A DNA stretch of 64,000 nt, from positions 434,001 through 498,000 of the forward strand of contig NZ_QQTO01000019.1 in assembly GCF_003351345.1 (NCBI RefSeq), given 5' to 3'. Under the pieces are notes generated by a model. The model did not search any database. It worked only from the letters and a program-made list of their open reading frames with translations, and was not told where the DNA came from. Source of the DNA: Allobosea caraganae (lineage in GTDB: Bacteria; Pseudomonadota; Alphaproteobacteria; Rhizobiales; Beijerinckiaceae). Below, piece by piece: positions 57,226 to 64,000 of the stretch (positions within the stretch are counted from its first letter, which is position 1; the number at the start of each line of letters is the position of its first letter). A program made the position numbers and the translations under genes.

Positions 57226-57289
57226 TGCGAGCCCGGTTCCCCTGCTTGGTATTTTTGACCGCATGGGCGCAGCGTGCATCCCATCTCGG

Positions 57290-57306
57290 TGGTTTCTGGC
57301 ATACCA
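57290..57306. promoter_or_regulatory. Inverted-repeat operator of the C2-acid regulon, site 4 (gntR-oxc-frc)
   Basis: TGGTTT-CTGGC-ATACCA has one arm mismatch and the same 5-bp spacing as the other sites. It lies 64 bp before the gntR start. A further half-site, TTGGTAT, occurs at 57246-57252. Confidence 0.55.
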
Positions 57307-57375
57307 TATAACGAAACAAACGACACGCGCAATGGGCATTTTACTGCAATAAAATTGCTGCGACGCACCCTTAAA

Positions 57376-57392
57376 TGGCATATTGCATGCCA
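57376..57392. promoter_or_regulatory. Inverted-repeat operator of the C2-acid regulon, site 5 (tctA)
   Basis: TGGCAT-ATTGC-ATGCCA has perfect 6-bp arms and lies about 100 bp before the tctA start. It is 70 bp from site 4, so a dimer at each could control the divergent promoters together. Confidence 0.7.
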
Positions 57393-57491
57393 GAGAGTTT
57401 CATCCTAGGCTAACTCGAATAAGGCCAGTCGGTTCCGCGTTTCGGCTACGCGCGGTCCCAGAACATGACCAATTTTGGGGATACAAGCGCC

Positions 57492-59006
57492 ATGGAAGAA
57501 CTGAATGCCCTCTTTGGCGGCTTTGCCGTCGCGCTGAGCGCCTATCACATCCTGTTGATGGTGATCGGCATCACGCTCGGCGTCATCATCGGCGTGTTGC
57601 CGGGCCTGGGTGGCGCCAACGGTGTCGCCATTCTTCTGCCGCTGACATTCACGATGCCGCCGACCTCGGCGATCATTCTTCTCACCAGCATCTACTGGGG
57701 CGCGCTGTTCGGCGGCGCCATCACCTCGATCCTGTTCAACATCCCGGGCGAGCCCTGGTCGGTCGCGACGACGTTCGACGGCCACCCGATGGCGCAGAAC
57801 GGCAAGGCCGACGAGGCGCTGGTCGGCGCCTTCACCTCGTCCTTCATCGGCGCGATCTTCGCTGTGGCCCTGATCACGTTCCTGGCGCCGGTGGTCGCCA
57901 AATTCGCCTTGAAATTCGGTCCAGCCGAGTTCTTCGCGGTGCAGTTCCTCACCTTCGCCAGCTTCATCGGCATGGGGCGCGGCTCGGCGATGAAGACGGT
58001 CGCCTCGATGTGCCTGGGCTTCGCGCTGGCTTCGGTCGGCCTCGACAACGTCACCGGCACGCTGCGCATGACCTTTGGCCAGGACGAGCTGCTGAACGGC
58101 TTCAAGTTCCTCGTCGCGGTCATCGGCCTGTTCGGCATCGGCGAGATCCTGTCCTCGATGGAGGATGGCCTGAAGTTCAACGGCGCCACCGCCAAGCTGC
58201 GCATGGATGCGGTCATCCGCACCTGGAAGCAGCTGCCGCGGATGTGGATGACCTTCATCCGCAGCTGCATCGTCGGCTGCTGGATGGGCATCACGCCGGG
58301 CGGCGCGACGCCAGCCTCCTTCATGGGCTACGGCATCGCCAAGCGCCTTTCCAAGCGCGGCGACAATTTCGGCAAGGGCGAGCTCGAAGGCGTGGTCGCG
58401 CCGGAGACCGCCGCCCATGCCGCCGGCACCGCCGCGCTGCTGCCGATGCTGACGCTCGGCATTCCCGGCTCGCCGACCGCGGCGGTCCTGCTCGGCGGCC
58501 TGCTGATCTGGGGCCTGCAGCCTGGGCCGTTGCTCTTCGTCGAGCAGAAGGACTTCGTCTGGGGCCTGATCGCCTCGATGTATCTCGGCAACGTCGTCGG
58601 CCTGATCATGGTGCTGACCTGCGTGCCGCTCTTCGCCGCGATCCTGCGGGTGCCGTTCTCGATCATCGCGCCGGCCATCGTCTTCGTCTGCGCCATCGGC
58701 GCCTACACCGTGAACAACGCAATGTTCGACGTCTGGATGATGCTGGTCTTCGGCATCATGGGCTACCTGTTCAACAAGCTGCGCTACCCGCTGCCGCCGC
58801 TGGTCCTGGCGCTGGTGCTGGGCGACCAGGCCGAGAGCTCCTTCCGGCAGGCGATGCTGGTCTCGCAGGGCAATGTCGGCATCTTCTGGTCGAACTGGCT
58901 CTGCGGCGGCATCATGACCCTTGGCGTCGTGATGGCCTTCTGGCCGGCCCTGCAGGCCCTGCGCAACAAGTTCGCGGGAAACGGCGCGGTCGCCCGGGCG
59001 GCGTGA
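57492..59006 (+). CDS. tctA: Tripartite tricarboxylate transporter large permease TctA
   Basis: This 504-residue inner-membrane protein has about twelve hydrophobic segments. The signature IGVLPGLGGANGVAILLPLTF near the N-terminus and its inverted partner GIPGSPTAAVLLGGLLIWGLQPGP are the substrate-binding loops of TctA. The ATG at 57492 is preferred over 57465 for its family-like start. It heads a tctA-tctC-tctB unit divergent from gntR-oxc-frc, so oxalate or another C2/C3 acid is the likely substrate. This is inferred from context only. Confidence 0.93.
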   Translation: MEELNALFGGFAVALSAYHILLMVIGITLGVIIGVLPGLGGANGVAILLPLTFTMPPTSAIILLTSIYWGALFGGAITSILFNIPGEPWSVATTFDGHPMAQNGKADEALVGAFTSSFIGAIFAVALITFLAPVVAKFALKFGPAEFFAVQFLTFASFIGMGRGSAMKTVASMCLGFALASVGLDNVTGTLRMTFGQDELLNGFKFLVAVIGLFGIGEILSSMEDGLKFNGATAKLRMDAVIRTWKQLPRMWMTFIRSCIVGCWMGITPGGATPASFMGYGIAKRLSKRGDNFGKGELEGVVAPETAAHAAGTAALLPMLTLGIPGSPTAAVLLGGLLIWGLQPGPLLFVEQKDFVWGLIASMYLGNVVGLIMVLTCVPLFAAILRVPFSIIAPAIVFVCAIGAYTVNNAMFDVWMMLVFGIMGYLFNKLRYPLPPLVLALVLGDQAESSFRQAMLVSQGNVGIFWSNWLCGGIMTLGVVMAFWPALQALRNKFAGNGAVARAA

Positions 59007-59160
59007 CGCCGGGCGGCAAGTGATATGGCCGCGCCGTTCGCGCGGCCATTGACGACGGCAAGTCGTCCAAAAACGTCCTCATGGGAGGGGACGCCTAAAA
59101 CCAAAAACAGACTTCATGACTGCCAACCGCGGCAACAAGCCGCCACCAAGGAGAAGCATG

Positions 59161-60180
59161 ATGATCCGGAGGGGAACGTTTAAGGCCACGGGCATTGCGG
59201 GGGTTCTGGCGGCAAGCGCCGGCCTGGCCTCGCCGGCCCTGGCGCAAGGGTGGGAGCCAGTGAAGCCGGTGACCTTGGTCATTCCGGCTGGCACGGGCGG
59301 CGGCGCCGACCAGATGGCGCGCTTCGTTCAGGGTGTGGTGCAGAAGCACAACCTGATGAAGCAGCCGCTGATCGTCATCAACAAAGGCGGCGGCGCCGGC
59401 GCCGAAGGCTTCCTGGAGATGAAGGCCAGCGCCAACGACCCGCACAAGATCGCGATCACGCTGTCGAACCTGTTCACGACGCCGCTCGGCACGGGCTCGC
59501 CGTTCAACTGGAAGGACATGAAGCCGGTCTCGATGCTGGCGCTCGACCAGTTCGTGCTCTGGGTGAACGTCGAGAAGCCCTACAAGACCGCGAAGGAGTA
59601 TGTCGACGCGGTGAAGGCCGGCGAAGACCGCCAGTTCAAGATGGGCGGCACCGGCTCGAAGCAGGAAGACCAGATCGTCACGGCGGCGATCGAGCAGCAG
59701 ACGGGCGGCAAGAAGTTCACCTACGTACCTTATGCCGGCGGCGGCCAGGTCGCGGTGCAGCTCGTCGGCAACCACGTCGATTCGACCGTCAACAACCCGA
59801 TCGAGGCCGTCGGGCAATGGCGCGCCGCGCAGCTTCGCCCGCTCTGCATCTTCGATGCGCAGCGCTCGACCTACACCCAGAAGGTCACCGACAAGGAAGC
59901 CTGGAGCGACATCCCGACCTGCAAGGAATCAGGCCTGCCGGTCGAATACCAGATGCTGCGCGGCATCTTCACCACGAAGAACGCCACGCCGGCGCAGGTG
60001 AACTACTATGTCGAGCTGTTCAAGAAGGTGATGGCGACGCCGGACTGGAAGGAGTTCATGGAGAAGGGCGCCTTCAACCAGACCTCCATGAGCGGCGCCG
60101 ACTTCGACAAGTGGCTGGTCAGCGCCGAGGCGCTGCATGCCGACCTGATGAAGAAGGCCGGCTTCCTCGCGACGCAGTGA
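59161..60180 (+). CDS. tctC: Tripartite tricarboxylate transporter substrate-binding protein TctC
   Basis: This 339-residue periplasmic solute-binding protein of the Bug family has a signal peptide that ends near SPALA/QGWEP. The mature start KPVTLVIPAGTGGGADQMARFVQ and GGTGSKQEDQIVTAAI follow the family pattern. The ATG at 59161 sits 6 nt after AGGAG and is chosen over 59158 and 59116. It delivers the substrate to TctAB. The gene order A-C-B differs from the usual C-B-A. Confidence 0.92.
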   Translation: MIRRGTFKATGIAGVLAASAGLASPALAQGWEPVKPVTLVIPAGTGGGADQMARFVQGVVQKHNLMKQPLIVINKGGGAGAEGFLEMKASANDPHKIAITLSNLFTTPLGTGSPFNWKDMKPVSMLALDQFVLWVNVEKPYKTAKEYVDAVKAGEDRQFKMGGTGSKQEDQIVTAAIEQQTGGKKFTYVPYAGGGQVAVQLVGNHVDSTVNNPIEAVGQWRAAQLRPLCIFDAQRSTYTQKVTDKEAWSDIPTCKESGLPVEYQMLRGIFTTKNATPAQVNYYVELFKKVMATPDWKEFMEKGAFNQTSMSGADFDKWLVSAEALHADLMKKAGFLATQ

Positions 60181-60299
60181 GCGCGAAGCGAGTCTGACCG
60201 AACCGGATCGCGAGCGGGCCTCAGCCCCTCGCGATCCGTCTTCCCCCCAAATTGCAGCGCTGGCGCGGGGACACGCGAGATCCAGCGAGGAGCACTAAA

Positions 60300-60812
60300 A
60301 TGAGCAGCAACGAAGAAGCCGAAGGCCGGCCGCTCGTCAGCTACCGCACGCTCGATATCGCGGTCACGTTCTTCTTCCTGATCGTCTGCGCGATCGTGAC
60401 GGTCGACAGCGTGCGCCTCGGCATCGCCTGGAAGCCGAATGAAGGGCCGATGCCCGGCCTGTTCCCGTTCTACATGGTCCTGGCGATGGGGATCGCGAGC
60501 CTGTTCAACCTCTGGCGCGCGCTGCCGCAGAGCGAGGAAGGCTCGGAGACGGCCGTGACCTCCGTCGGGCTTGGCCGTATGGCGGCGATCTTCGTCCCCG
60601 CCGTGATCTTCGTGCTGGCGACCAATTATATCGGCATCTACGTCTCGGCCACGATCTATATCGGCGCCTTCATGATCTTCTTCGGCAAGTTCCCGATCTG
60701 GAAGGCGGCTGCGGTCTCGCTCGGCATCGCGATCGTCAACTTCATGATGTTCGAGGTCTGGTTCCTGGTGCCGCTGCCGAAGGGCCCGCTTGAGGCCGCG
60801 CTCGGCTATTGA
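60300..60812 (+). CDS. tctB: Tripartite tricarboxylate transporter small permease TctB
   Basis: This 170-residue membrane protein has four hydrophobic segments: LDIAVTFFFLIVCAIVTVDS, GPMPGLFPFYMVLAMGIASLFNL, MAAIFVPAVIFVLATNYIGIYVSATIYIGAFM and the last helix before FEVWFLVPLPKGP. This is the usual TctB layout. GAGGAG precedes the ATG. It is the last gene of the transporter operon, and a perfect terminator follows 28 bp after the stop. Confidence 0.9.
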   Translation: MSSNEEAEGRPLVSYRTLDIAVTFFFLIVCAIVTVDSVRLGIAWKPNEGPMPGLFPFYMVLAMGIASLFNLWRALPQSEEGSETAVTSVGLGRMAAIFVPAVIFVLATNYIGIYVSATIYIGAFMIFFGKFPIWKAAAVSLGIAIVNFMMFEVWFLVPLPKGPLEAALGY

Positions 60813-60839
60813 GGCACCCACTCGTTTGATGCGGGGAGA

Positions 60840-60867
60840 GGCCGCGACCGAAAGGTCGCGGCCTTTT
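60840..60867 (+). terminator. Rho-independent terminator after tctB
   Basis: A perfect 10-bp stem, GGCCGCGACC/GGTCGCGGCC, with a GAAA tetraloop is followed by TTTT. It ends the tctACB operon. Confidence 0.9.
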
Positions 60868-60878
60868 CCATGGGCGTC

Positions 60879-60925
60879 GTCCCGTGCGCGCTGCGGCGCA
60901 CAGTGCCGCTGCGCAGGCACGGGAC
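60879..60925. repeat. Imperfect palindromic repeat
   Basis: GTCCCGTGC...GCGGC and GCCGC...GCACGGGAC form inverse arms with a few mismatches. It resembles the perfect palindrome 64 bp downstream (shared GCTGCGGCGC) and probably belongs to the same REP-like family. Confidence 0.65.
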
Positions 60926-60988
60926 CGTGTGCCGGAAAGGCGTCTTGTTCCGAACGGCCCCGGAAAGGATGCTCTATCCTGAGGACGG

Positions 60989-61035
60989 TCCCGCATCTGC
61001 GCCGCAGCATTGCATGCTGCGGCGCAGATGCGGGA
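60989..61035. repeat. Perfect 22-bp palindromic (REP-like) element
   Basis: Arms 60989-61010 and 61014-61035 are exact inverse copies across a TGC loop, with GCTGCGGCGCAG in the stem. Such perfect long stems are typical of mobile REP elements kept by a dispersed transposase. It lies downstream of the convergent tctB and RTX-protein genes. Confidence 0.85.
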
Positions 61036-61096
61036 TGACACGCGGCATCAGCGGGCTGCGGCGCGAGTGCCGCGGCCCGCCGTCGTCAGACATCCC

Positions 61097-62845
61097 TCAC
61101 AGGATGAAGTCGTTCGCCGTCAGGGTGACGAGGCCGGTCAGCTCGATCTGGAAGTCGGATTGCGAGTCGCCATCGACATCCCCGCTTATCAAGGTCCAGT
61201 CCTCGTCGGTGCCGAACCAGTCTATCTGGGTCCAGATGAGCTCACCCGCGGCGCCGCTGAAAGCGGGGGTCGCGGCGATGAAGGTGAAGGCCTGGTCGCC
61301 GCCGACAAGCGTATTGGCGTCGATGCTGGCAAGGTCGATCTTGTCGGGCGTGCCGAACAGGCGCAGGTCCGTGATGACGTTGCGGGTGGCCGCGCTGTTG
61401 CCCATCTCGCTGAGCTTATTGAAGTCGAAGCGGTCGGCTCCGAGGCCACCGCTGAAGACGTCCTTGCCCTCGCTGTCGGTGAGCTTGTCGTCGCCGTCGC
61501 CGCCGTTCATCCGGTCGTTGCCGGCGCCGGCGAAGAGCTGGTCGTTGCCCTCGTCGCCGTTGAGGATGTCGTCCCCATTTCCGCCGTTGAGGCTGTCATT
61601 GCCGATGCCGCCGTCGAGCGTGTCGTCGCCGATGCCGCCATCGATGGTGTCGTCGCCATAGCCGCCTTGCAGCCAGTCATTGCCGCCATTGCCAAGGATG
61701 GTGTCGTTGCCGAAACCGCCCTGCACCACGTTGCGCGAGCCGTTGCCGACGATGTGGTCGGCGAAAGACGTGCCGTTGATATCCTCGACATTGGAGAGCT
61801 TGTCGATGTTGCCGTAGCTGTCATAGGCCGAGTAGGGGCCTAGCTCGGTGATGGCGATGCCCGGCACGTTCAGGTTCCGCAGCGTGTCGCCGGTCAGGTT
61901 GACCACGATGCCGTGCCCGCCCTTCTCCGAGCTGTAGTCGACCAGGTCCTGGCCGGCGCGGCCATTGATCAGGTCGGCGCCGTCCATGCCCTCGAAGACA
62001 TTGTCCTGGCCGTCGCCGAGCAGGTCGTCGCCAAGGTTGGTGCCGCGCACGCCCTCGATGTTCTGGAAGCTGTCGGTGTCGCCATGGGTGTCGGTCGCCG
62101 TTCCCTGCGCGAGGTCGACCCTCACCCTGCCGTTCCCGCCATCGATCAGGTAGGACACCATGTCGATGCCGAAGCCGCCGATGAAGGTGTCGTCGCCGCC
62201 CGCGCCGGTATAGGTGTAGCGGCCGGTCTCGCTCGGGTTGAGGCTGCTTGCGCCCCGGAAGAGGTCGTCCCTGTCGGTGCCCCTGAACTCCTCGATGCTC
62301 CTGACCTGATCGAGAAAGCCCCAGGCGTCCCTGACGAAGCCCGCGGTCAAATCGACCTCGATGCCGTTATTCGGCACCTCGTAGATATAGTCGAGCAGAT
62401 CGCTGCCGAAGAGGCCGTAGAACGAGTCCGCGCCGATGCCGGGGCGGAAATAGTCGTCCCCTTCCTCGCCCCCGACCACGAGCGGTTCGGCGAACATGAA
62501 GTTCGCCAAAAGCACATTATAGACGAAGTCGTGAAAGCCGGTGTCGAGGAAGTCGAGAAGCGCTTGGAACACTTCCGCTCTCGGCGGGGAGATGAAGTCG
62601 TACTCGTAAAGGACCGTCTCGTTCTGGTGCAGCAGCGTGAAGCTGGTGATGGTGCCGCCGGAGAGCGTGCGGGCGTCGCCGACGACGAGGTCTACGCCCT
62701 GGAAGATCAGGACCAGGCTGTCATCTTCCTTGCCGAAGATCAGAAAGTCCGTGGGGGTATTGAACGGTTCGTCAAAGGTGCCGATTTGAAGAACTTGCTG
62801 AAGCAAGGGCGGCCAATTTTCAAATTTCGTTCTGAACTGTGCCAC
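61097..62845 (-). CDS. RTX-type calcium-binding repeat protein
   Basis: This 582-residue protein has GGxGxDxLx nonapeptide repeats, scattered in residues 180-360 and dense in about 375-465 (GGFGNDTIL, GGIGDDTLD, GGNGDDILN). The C-terminal DLRLFGTPDKIDLASIDANTLVGG...QIELTGLVTLTANDFIL is the serralysin-type secretion end. It has no N-terminal signal, so type I secretion is expected, but no ABC or HlyD genes are nearby. The N-terminal 100 residues match no family I recognise. The start is GTG at 62845 with GGAGG upstream. Confidence 0.85.
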   Translation of the reverse strand: MAQFRTKFENWPPLLQQVLQIGTFDEPFNTPTDFLIFGKEDDSLVLIFQGVDLVVGDARTLSGGTITSFTLLHQNETVLYEYDFISPPRAEVFQALLDFLDTGFHDFVYNVLLANFMFAEPLVVGGEEGDDYFRPGIGADSFYGLFGSDLLDYIYEVPNNGIEVDLTAGFVRDAWGFLDQVRSIEEFRGTDRDDLFRGASSLNPSETGRYTYTGAGGDDTFIGGFGIDMVSYLIDGGNGRVRVDLAQGTATDTHGDTDSFQNIEGVRGTNLGDDLLGDGQDNVFEGMDGADLINGRAGQDLVDYSSEKGGHGIVVNLTGDTLRNLNVPGIAITELGPYSAYDSYGNIDKLSNVEDINGTSFADHIVGNGSRNVVQGGFGNDTILGNGGNDWLQGGYGDDTIDGGIGDDTLDGGIGNDSLNGGNGDDILNGDEGNDQLFAGAGNDRMNGGDGDDKLTDSEGKDVFSGGLGADRFDFNKLSEMGNSAATRNVITDLRLFGTPDKIDLASIDANTLVGGDQAFTFIAATPAFSGAAGELIWTQIDWFGTDEDWTLISGDVDGDSQSDFQIELTGLVTLTANDFIL

Positions 62846-63004
62846 GATAGTCCTCCCTCCCGTTGCGCGCGTTATGCGCGAACATCGCCGCCTCCATGGC
62901 GCTGGGGCGGCATGATAGCGAGCCTTGGCGGTGCCCCTGTCGAGGGCCACGCGTCGCGAAGATTGGGGAAGCCGTCATCAGAAGATAACGAGGAGGTCTA
63001 TACC

Positions 63005-63151
63005 ATGTCTCAAGTAATAAATGAAGGAATGGCGCTGCACATTGTTTTAGCTTTTCCTGCCGGAGCGCAGGGATCACGCTCGCCGAAAGTCGTTGTGGGA
63101 CTTGGCTGGTGGCGGTGGAGCATTGGCGACAAGCGCCGGGCCGCTAGATGA
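63005..63151 (+). CDS. Possible 48-residue small protein
   Basis: An ATG preceded by a near-perfect ribosome-binding site (AGGAGG at 62991-62996, 8-nt spacing) opens a 48-codon frame, [20 protein letters not shown]... ending KRRAAR. The first 20 codons are AT-rich compared with the surroundings. It is divergent from the RTX gene and overlaps the radC end by 8 bp. No family is recognised. It could be a small hydrophobic or leader peptide, or a remnant 5' end of a lost gene. Confidence 0.35.
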   Translation: MSQVINEGMALHIVLAFPAGAQGSRSPKVVVGLGWWRWSIGDKRRAAR

Positions 63152-63905
63152 ACTTCAGCCCCTTCAGACTGGCATGGCCGTCCTTGCCGACGATGATGTG
63201 GTCGTGCACGGCGATGCCGAGCGGCTTGGCCGTTTCGATGACCTGCTGCGTCATCAGGATGTCGGTGCGCGAGGGCGTCGGGTCGCCGGAAGGATGGTTG
63301 TGCACCAGGATGACCGCGCTCGCCGAGAGCTCGAGCGCCCGCTTCACCACCTCGCGCGGATAGACCGGGGTATGGTCGACCGTGCCGGTCTGCTGCACCT
63401 CGTCGGCGATCAGCGCATTCTTCTTGTCGAGGAACAGGATGCGGAACTGCTCGCGCTCGGCGAAGGCCATCGCCATCCGGCAATAGTCGATCACCGAGGA
63501 CCAGGACGACAGCACCGGCCGCTTCGAGACCTTGCCCTTGGCCATGCGCTGCAGCGAGGCGGCGACGATCTTCAAGTCGAGCGCCACGCCGTCGCCGACG
63601 CCCTTGACCTCGGTCAGCCGCGAGGCAGGCGCGCCGAGCACTTCGGCGAAGGAGCCGAAGCGCTGGATCAGCTCCTTGGCGAGCGGCTTGACGTCGCGCT
63701 GCGGGATCGAGCGGAAGAGCAGGAGCTCGAGCAGCTCATAGTCGGGCAGGGCGTCCGCACCCGCCTCCTGGAAGCGGGCGCGCAGGCGCTCGCGATGGCC
63801 GTGATAGTGCGGGACGGCGATGTCGGAGAGGACGCCGGGGAGCGGCGGGGCCTTGGCCTTGCGGCCGTTGAGCTTGCGCCCGCCCTGGCCGCCCTCGGCG
63901 CTCAT
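63144..63905 (-). CDS. radC: RadC-family JAB/MPN domain protein
   Basis: This 253-residue protein has a helix-hairpin-helix-like N-terminal part ([29 protein letters not shown]) and a C-terminal JAMM metalloprotease-like core with [14 protein letters not shown]. Despite its name it is not required for known DNA repair; its function is uncertain. The start overlaps the map stop (ATGA), an arrangement seen in other alphaproteobacteria. Confidence 0.92.
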   Translation of the reverse strand: MSAEGGQGGRKLNGRKAKAPPLPGVLSDIAVPHYHGHRERLRARFQEAGADALPDYELLELLLFRSIPQRDVKPLAKELIQRFGSFAEVLGAPASRLTEVKGVGDGVALDLKIVAASLQRMAKGKVSKRPVLSSWSSVIDYCRMAMAFAEREQFRILFLDKKNALIADEVQQTGTVDHTPVYPREVVKRALELSASAVILVHNHPSGDPTPSRTDILMTQQVIETAKPLGIAVHDHIIVGKDGHASLKGLKFI

Positions 63906-64000
63906 TGCCTGGCGAGCGGATTGTCGCGGCCGGCCGGCGAGAGCGTGAAGATCTCGCAGCCGGTTTCGGTGACGCCGATCGTGTGCTCGAATTGGGCCGA
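63902..64000 (-). CDS. map: Methionine aminopeptidase (partial, C-terminus)
   Basis: Only the last 32 residues are in the window, reading [25 protein letters not shown] and ending [13 protein letters not shown] contains the metal-ligand Glu of type I methionine aminopeptidases and is followed by the usual short tail. The rest of the gene lies beyond the right edge. Its stop overlaps the radC start. Confidence 0.85.
   Translation of the reverse strand, partial: SAQFEHTIGVTETGCEIFTLSPAGRDNPLARQ

Noticed and set aside
57246-57263. A sixth copy of the TGGCAT-N5-ATGCCA operator
   Set aside because: Only the left half-site (TTGGTAT) is present; the right half does not match.

Overview
The window is high-GC alphaproteobacterial DNA, most likely from a Hyphomicrobiales (Rhizobiales) soil or plant-associated heterotroph of the Bosea/Methylobacterium/Bradyrhizobium type. 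This is inferred from the Rhizobiales-style palindromic repeats, a usg-type small protein, a BcsS-type outer-membrane protein, an Anbu proteasome cluster and the many catabolic operons with GntR, IclR and AraC regulators. No RNA genes, insertion sequences, CRISPR arrays or phage genes were seen.

Layout. (1) 1-2.8 kb: a branched-chain amino acid ABC transporter (livH-livM-livG, minus strand). (2) 3.0-8.7 kb: a 4-hydroxyproline catabolic cluster (epimerase, FAD dehydrogenase, DapA-type deaminase) with a divergent GntR regulator and a flavin reductase. Both intergenic regions carry the same GGTGATATATC operator-like motif. (3) 8.9-13.3 kb: a pcaB-pcaD-pcaC-like operon into which the two subunits of aconitase X are inserted with overlapping ends. 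(4) 13.5-28.0 kb: a form II CO-dehydrogenase-like molybdoenzyme (coxG, coxS-L-M, coxD, coxE) and its maturation genes (split XdhC, MoeA/MobA fusion). It is interrupted by a soluble chemoreceptor and by a small island that carries an exostosin-like glycosyltransferase and lies against a broken hydrolase gene. (5) 28.0-34.4 kb: a VapBC toxin-antitoxin pair, BcsS, usg, ExoD, AraC, small Cys-rich and DUF1127 proteins, and a CHASE/GGDEF/EAL protein. (6) 34.5-38.7 kb: the Anbu cluster (Anbu, transglutaminase-like, alpha-E, circularly permuted ATP-grasp). (7) 38.9-60.8 kb: a C2-acid island with a divergent SucCD pair, IclR, gcl-hyi-glxR, a PanE-like reductase, pyruvate kinase, an FAH protein, GntR, canonical sucCD, frc, oxc, a second GntR and a tripartite tricarboxylate-type transporter. 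(8) 61.1-64 kb: an RTX-repeat protein, a possible micro-ORF, radC and the end of map.

How it fits together. The last large region reads as one oxalate/glyoxylate assimilation programme: uptake (TctACB), activation (Frc, perhaps a SucCD-like ligase), decarboxylation (Oxc) or reduction to glyoxylate (PanE-like reductase), then Gcl, Hyi, GlxR and pyruvate kinase. Five copies of an inverted repeat, TGGCAT-N5-ATGCCA and variants, lie ahead of the divergent sucC, gcl, the canonical sucC, the GntR-oxc-frc operon and tctA. This suggests that one FCD-type GntR regulator, probably the one at 56539-57225, controls the whole 18-kb island. That shared operator, the PanE-like candidate oxalyl-CoA reductase, the divergent SucCD pair and the aconitase X insertion in a pca-type operon are the most interesting points.
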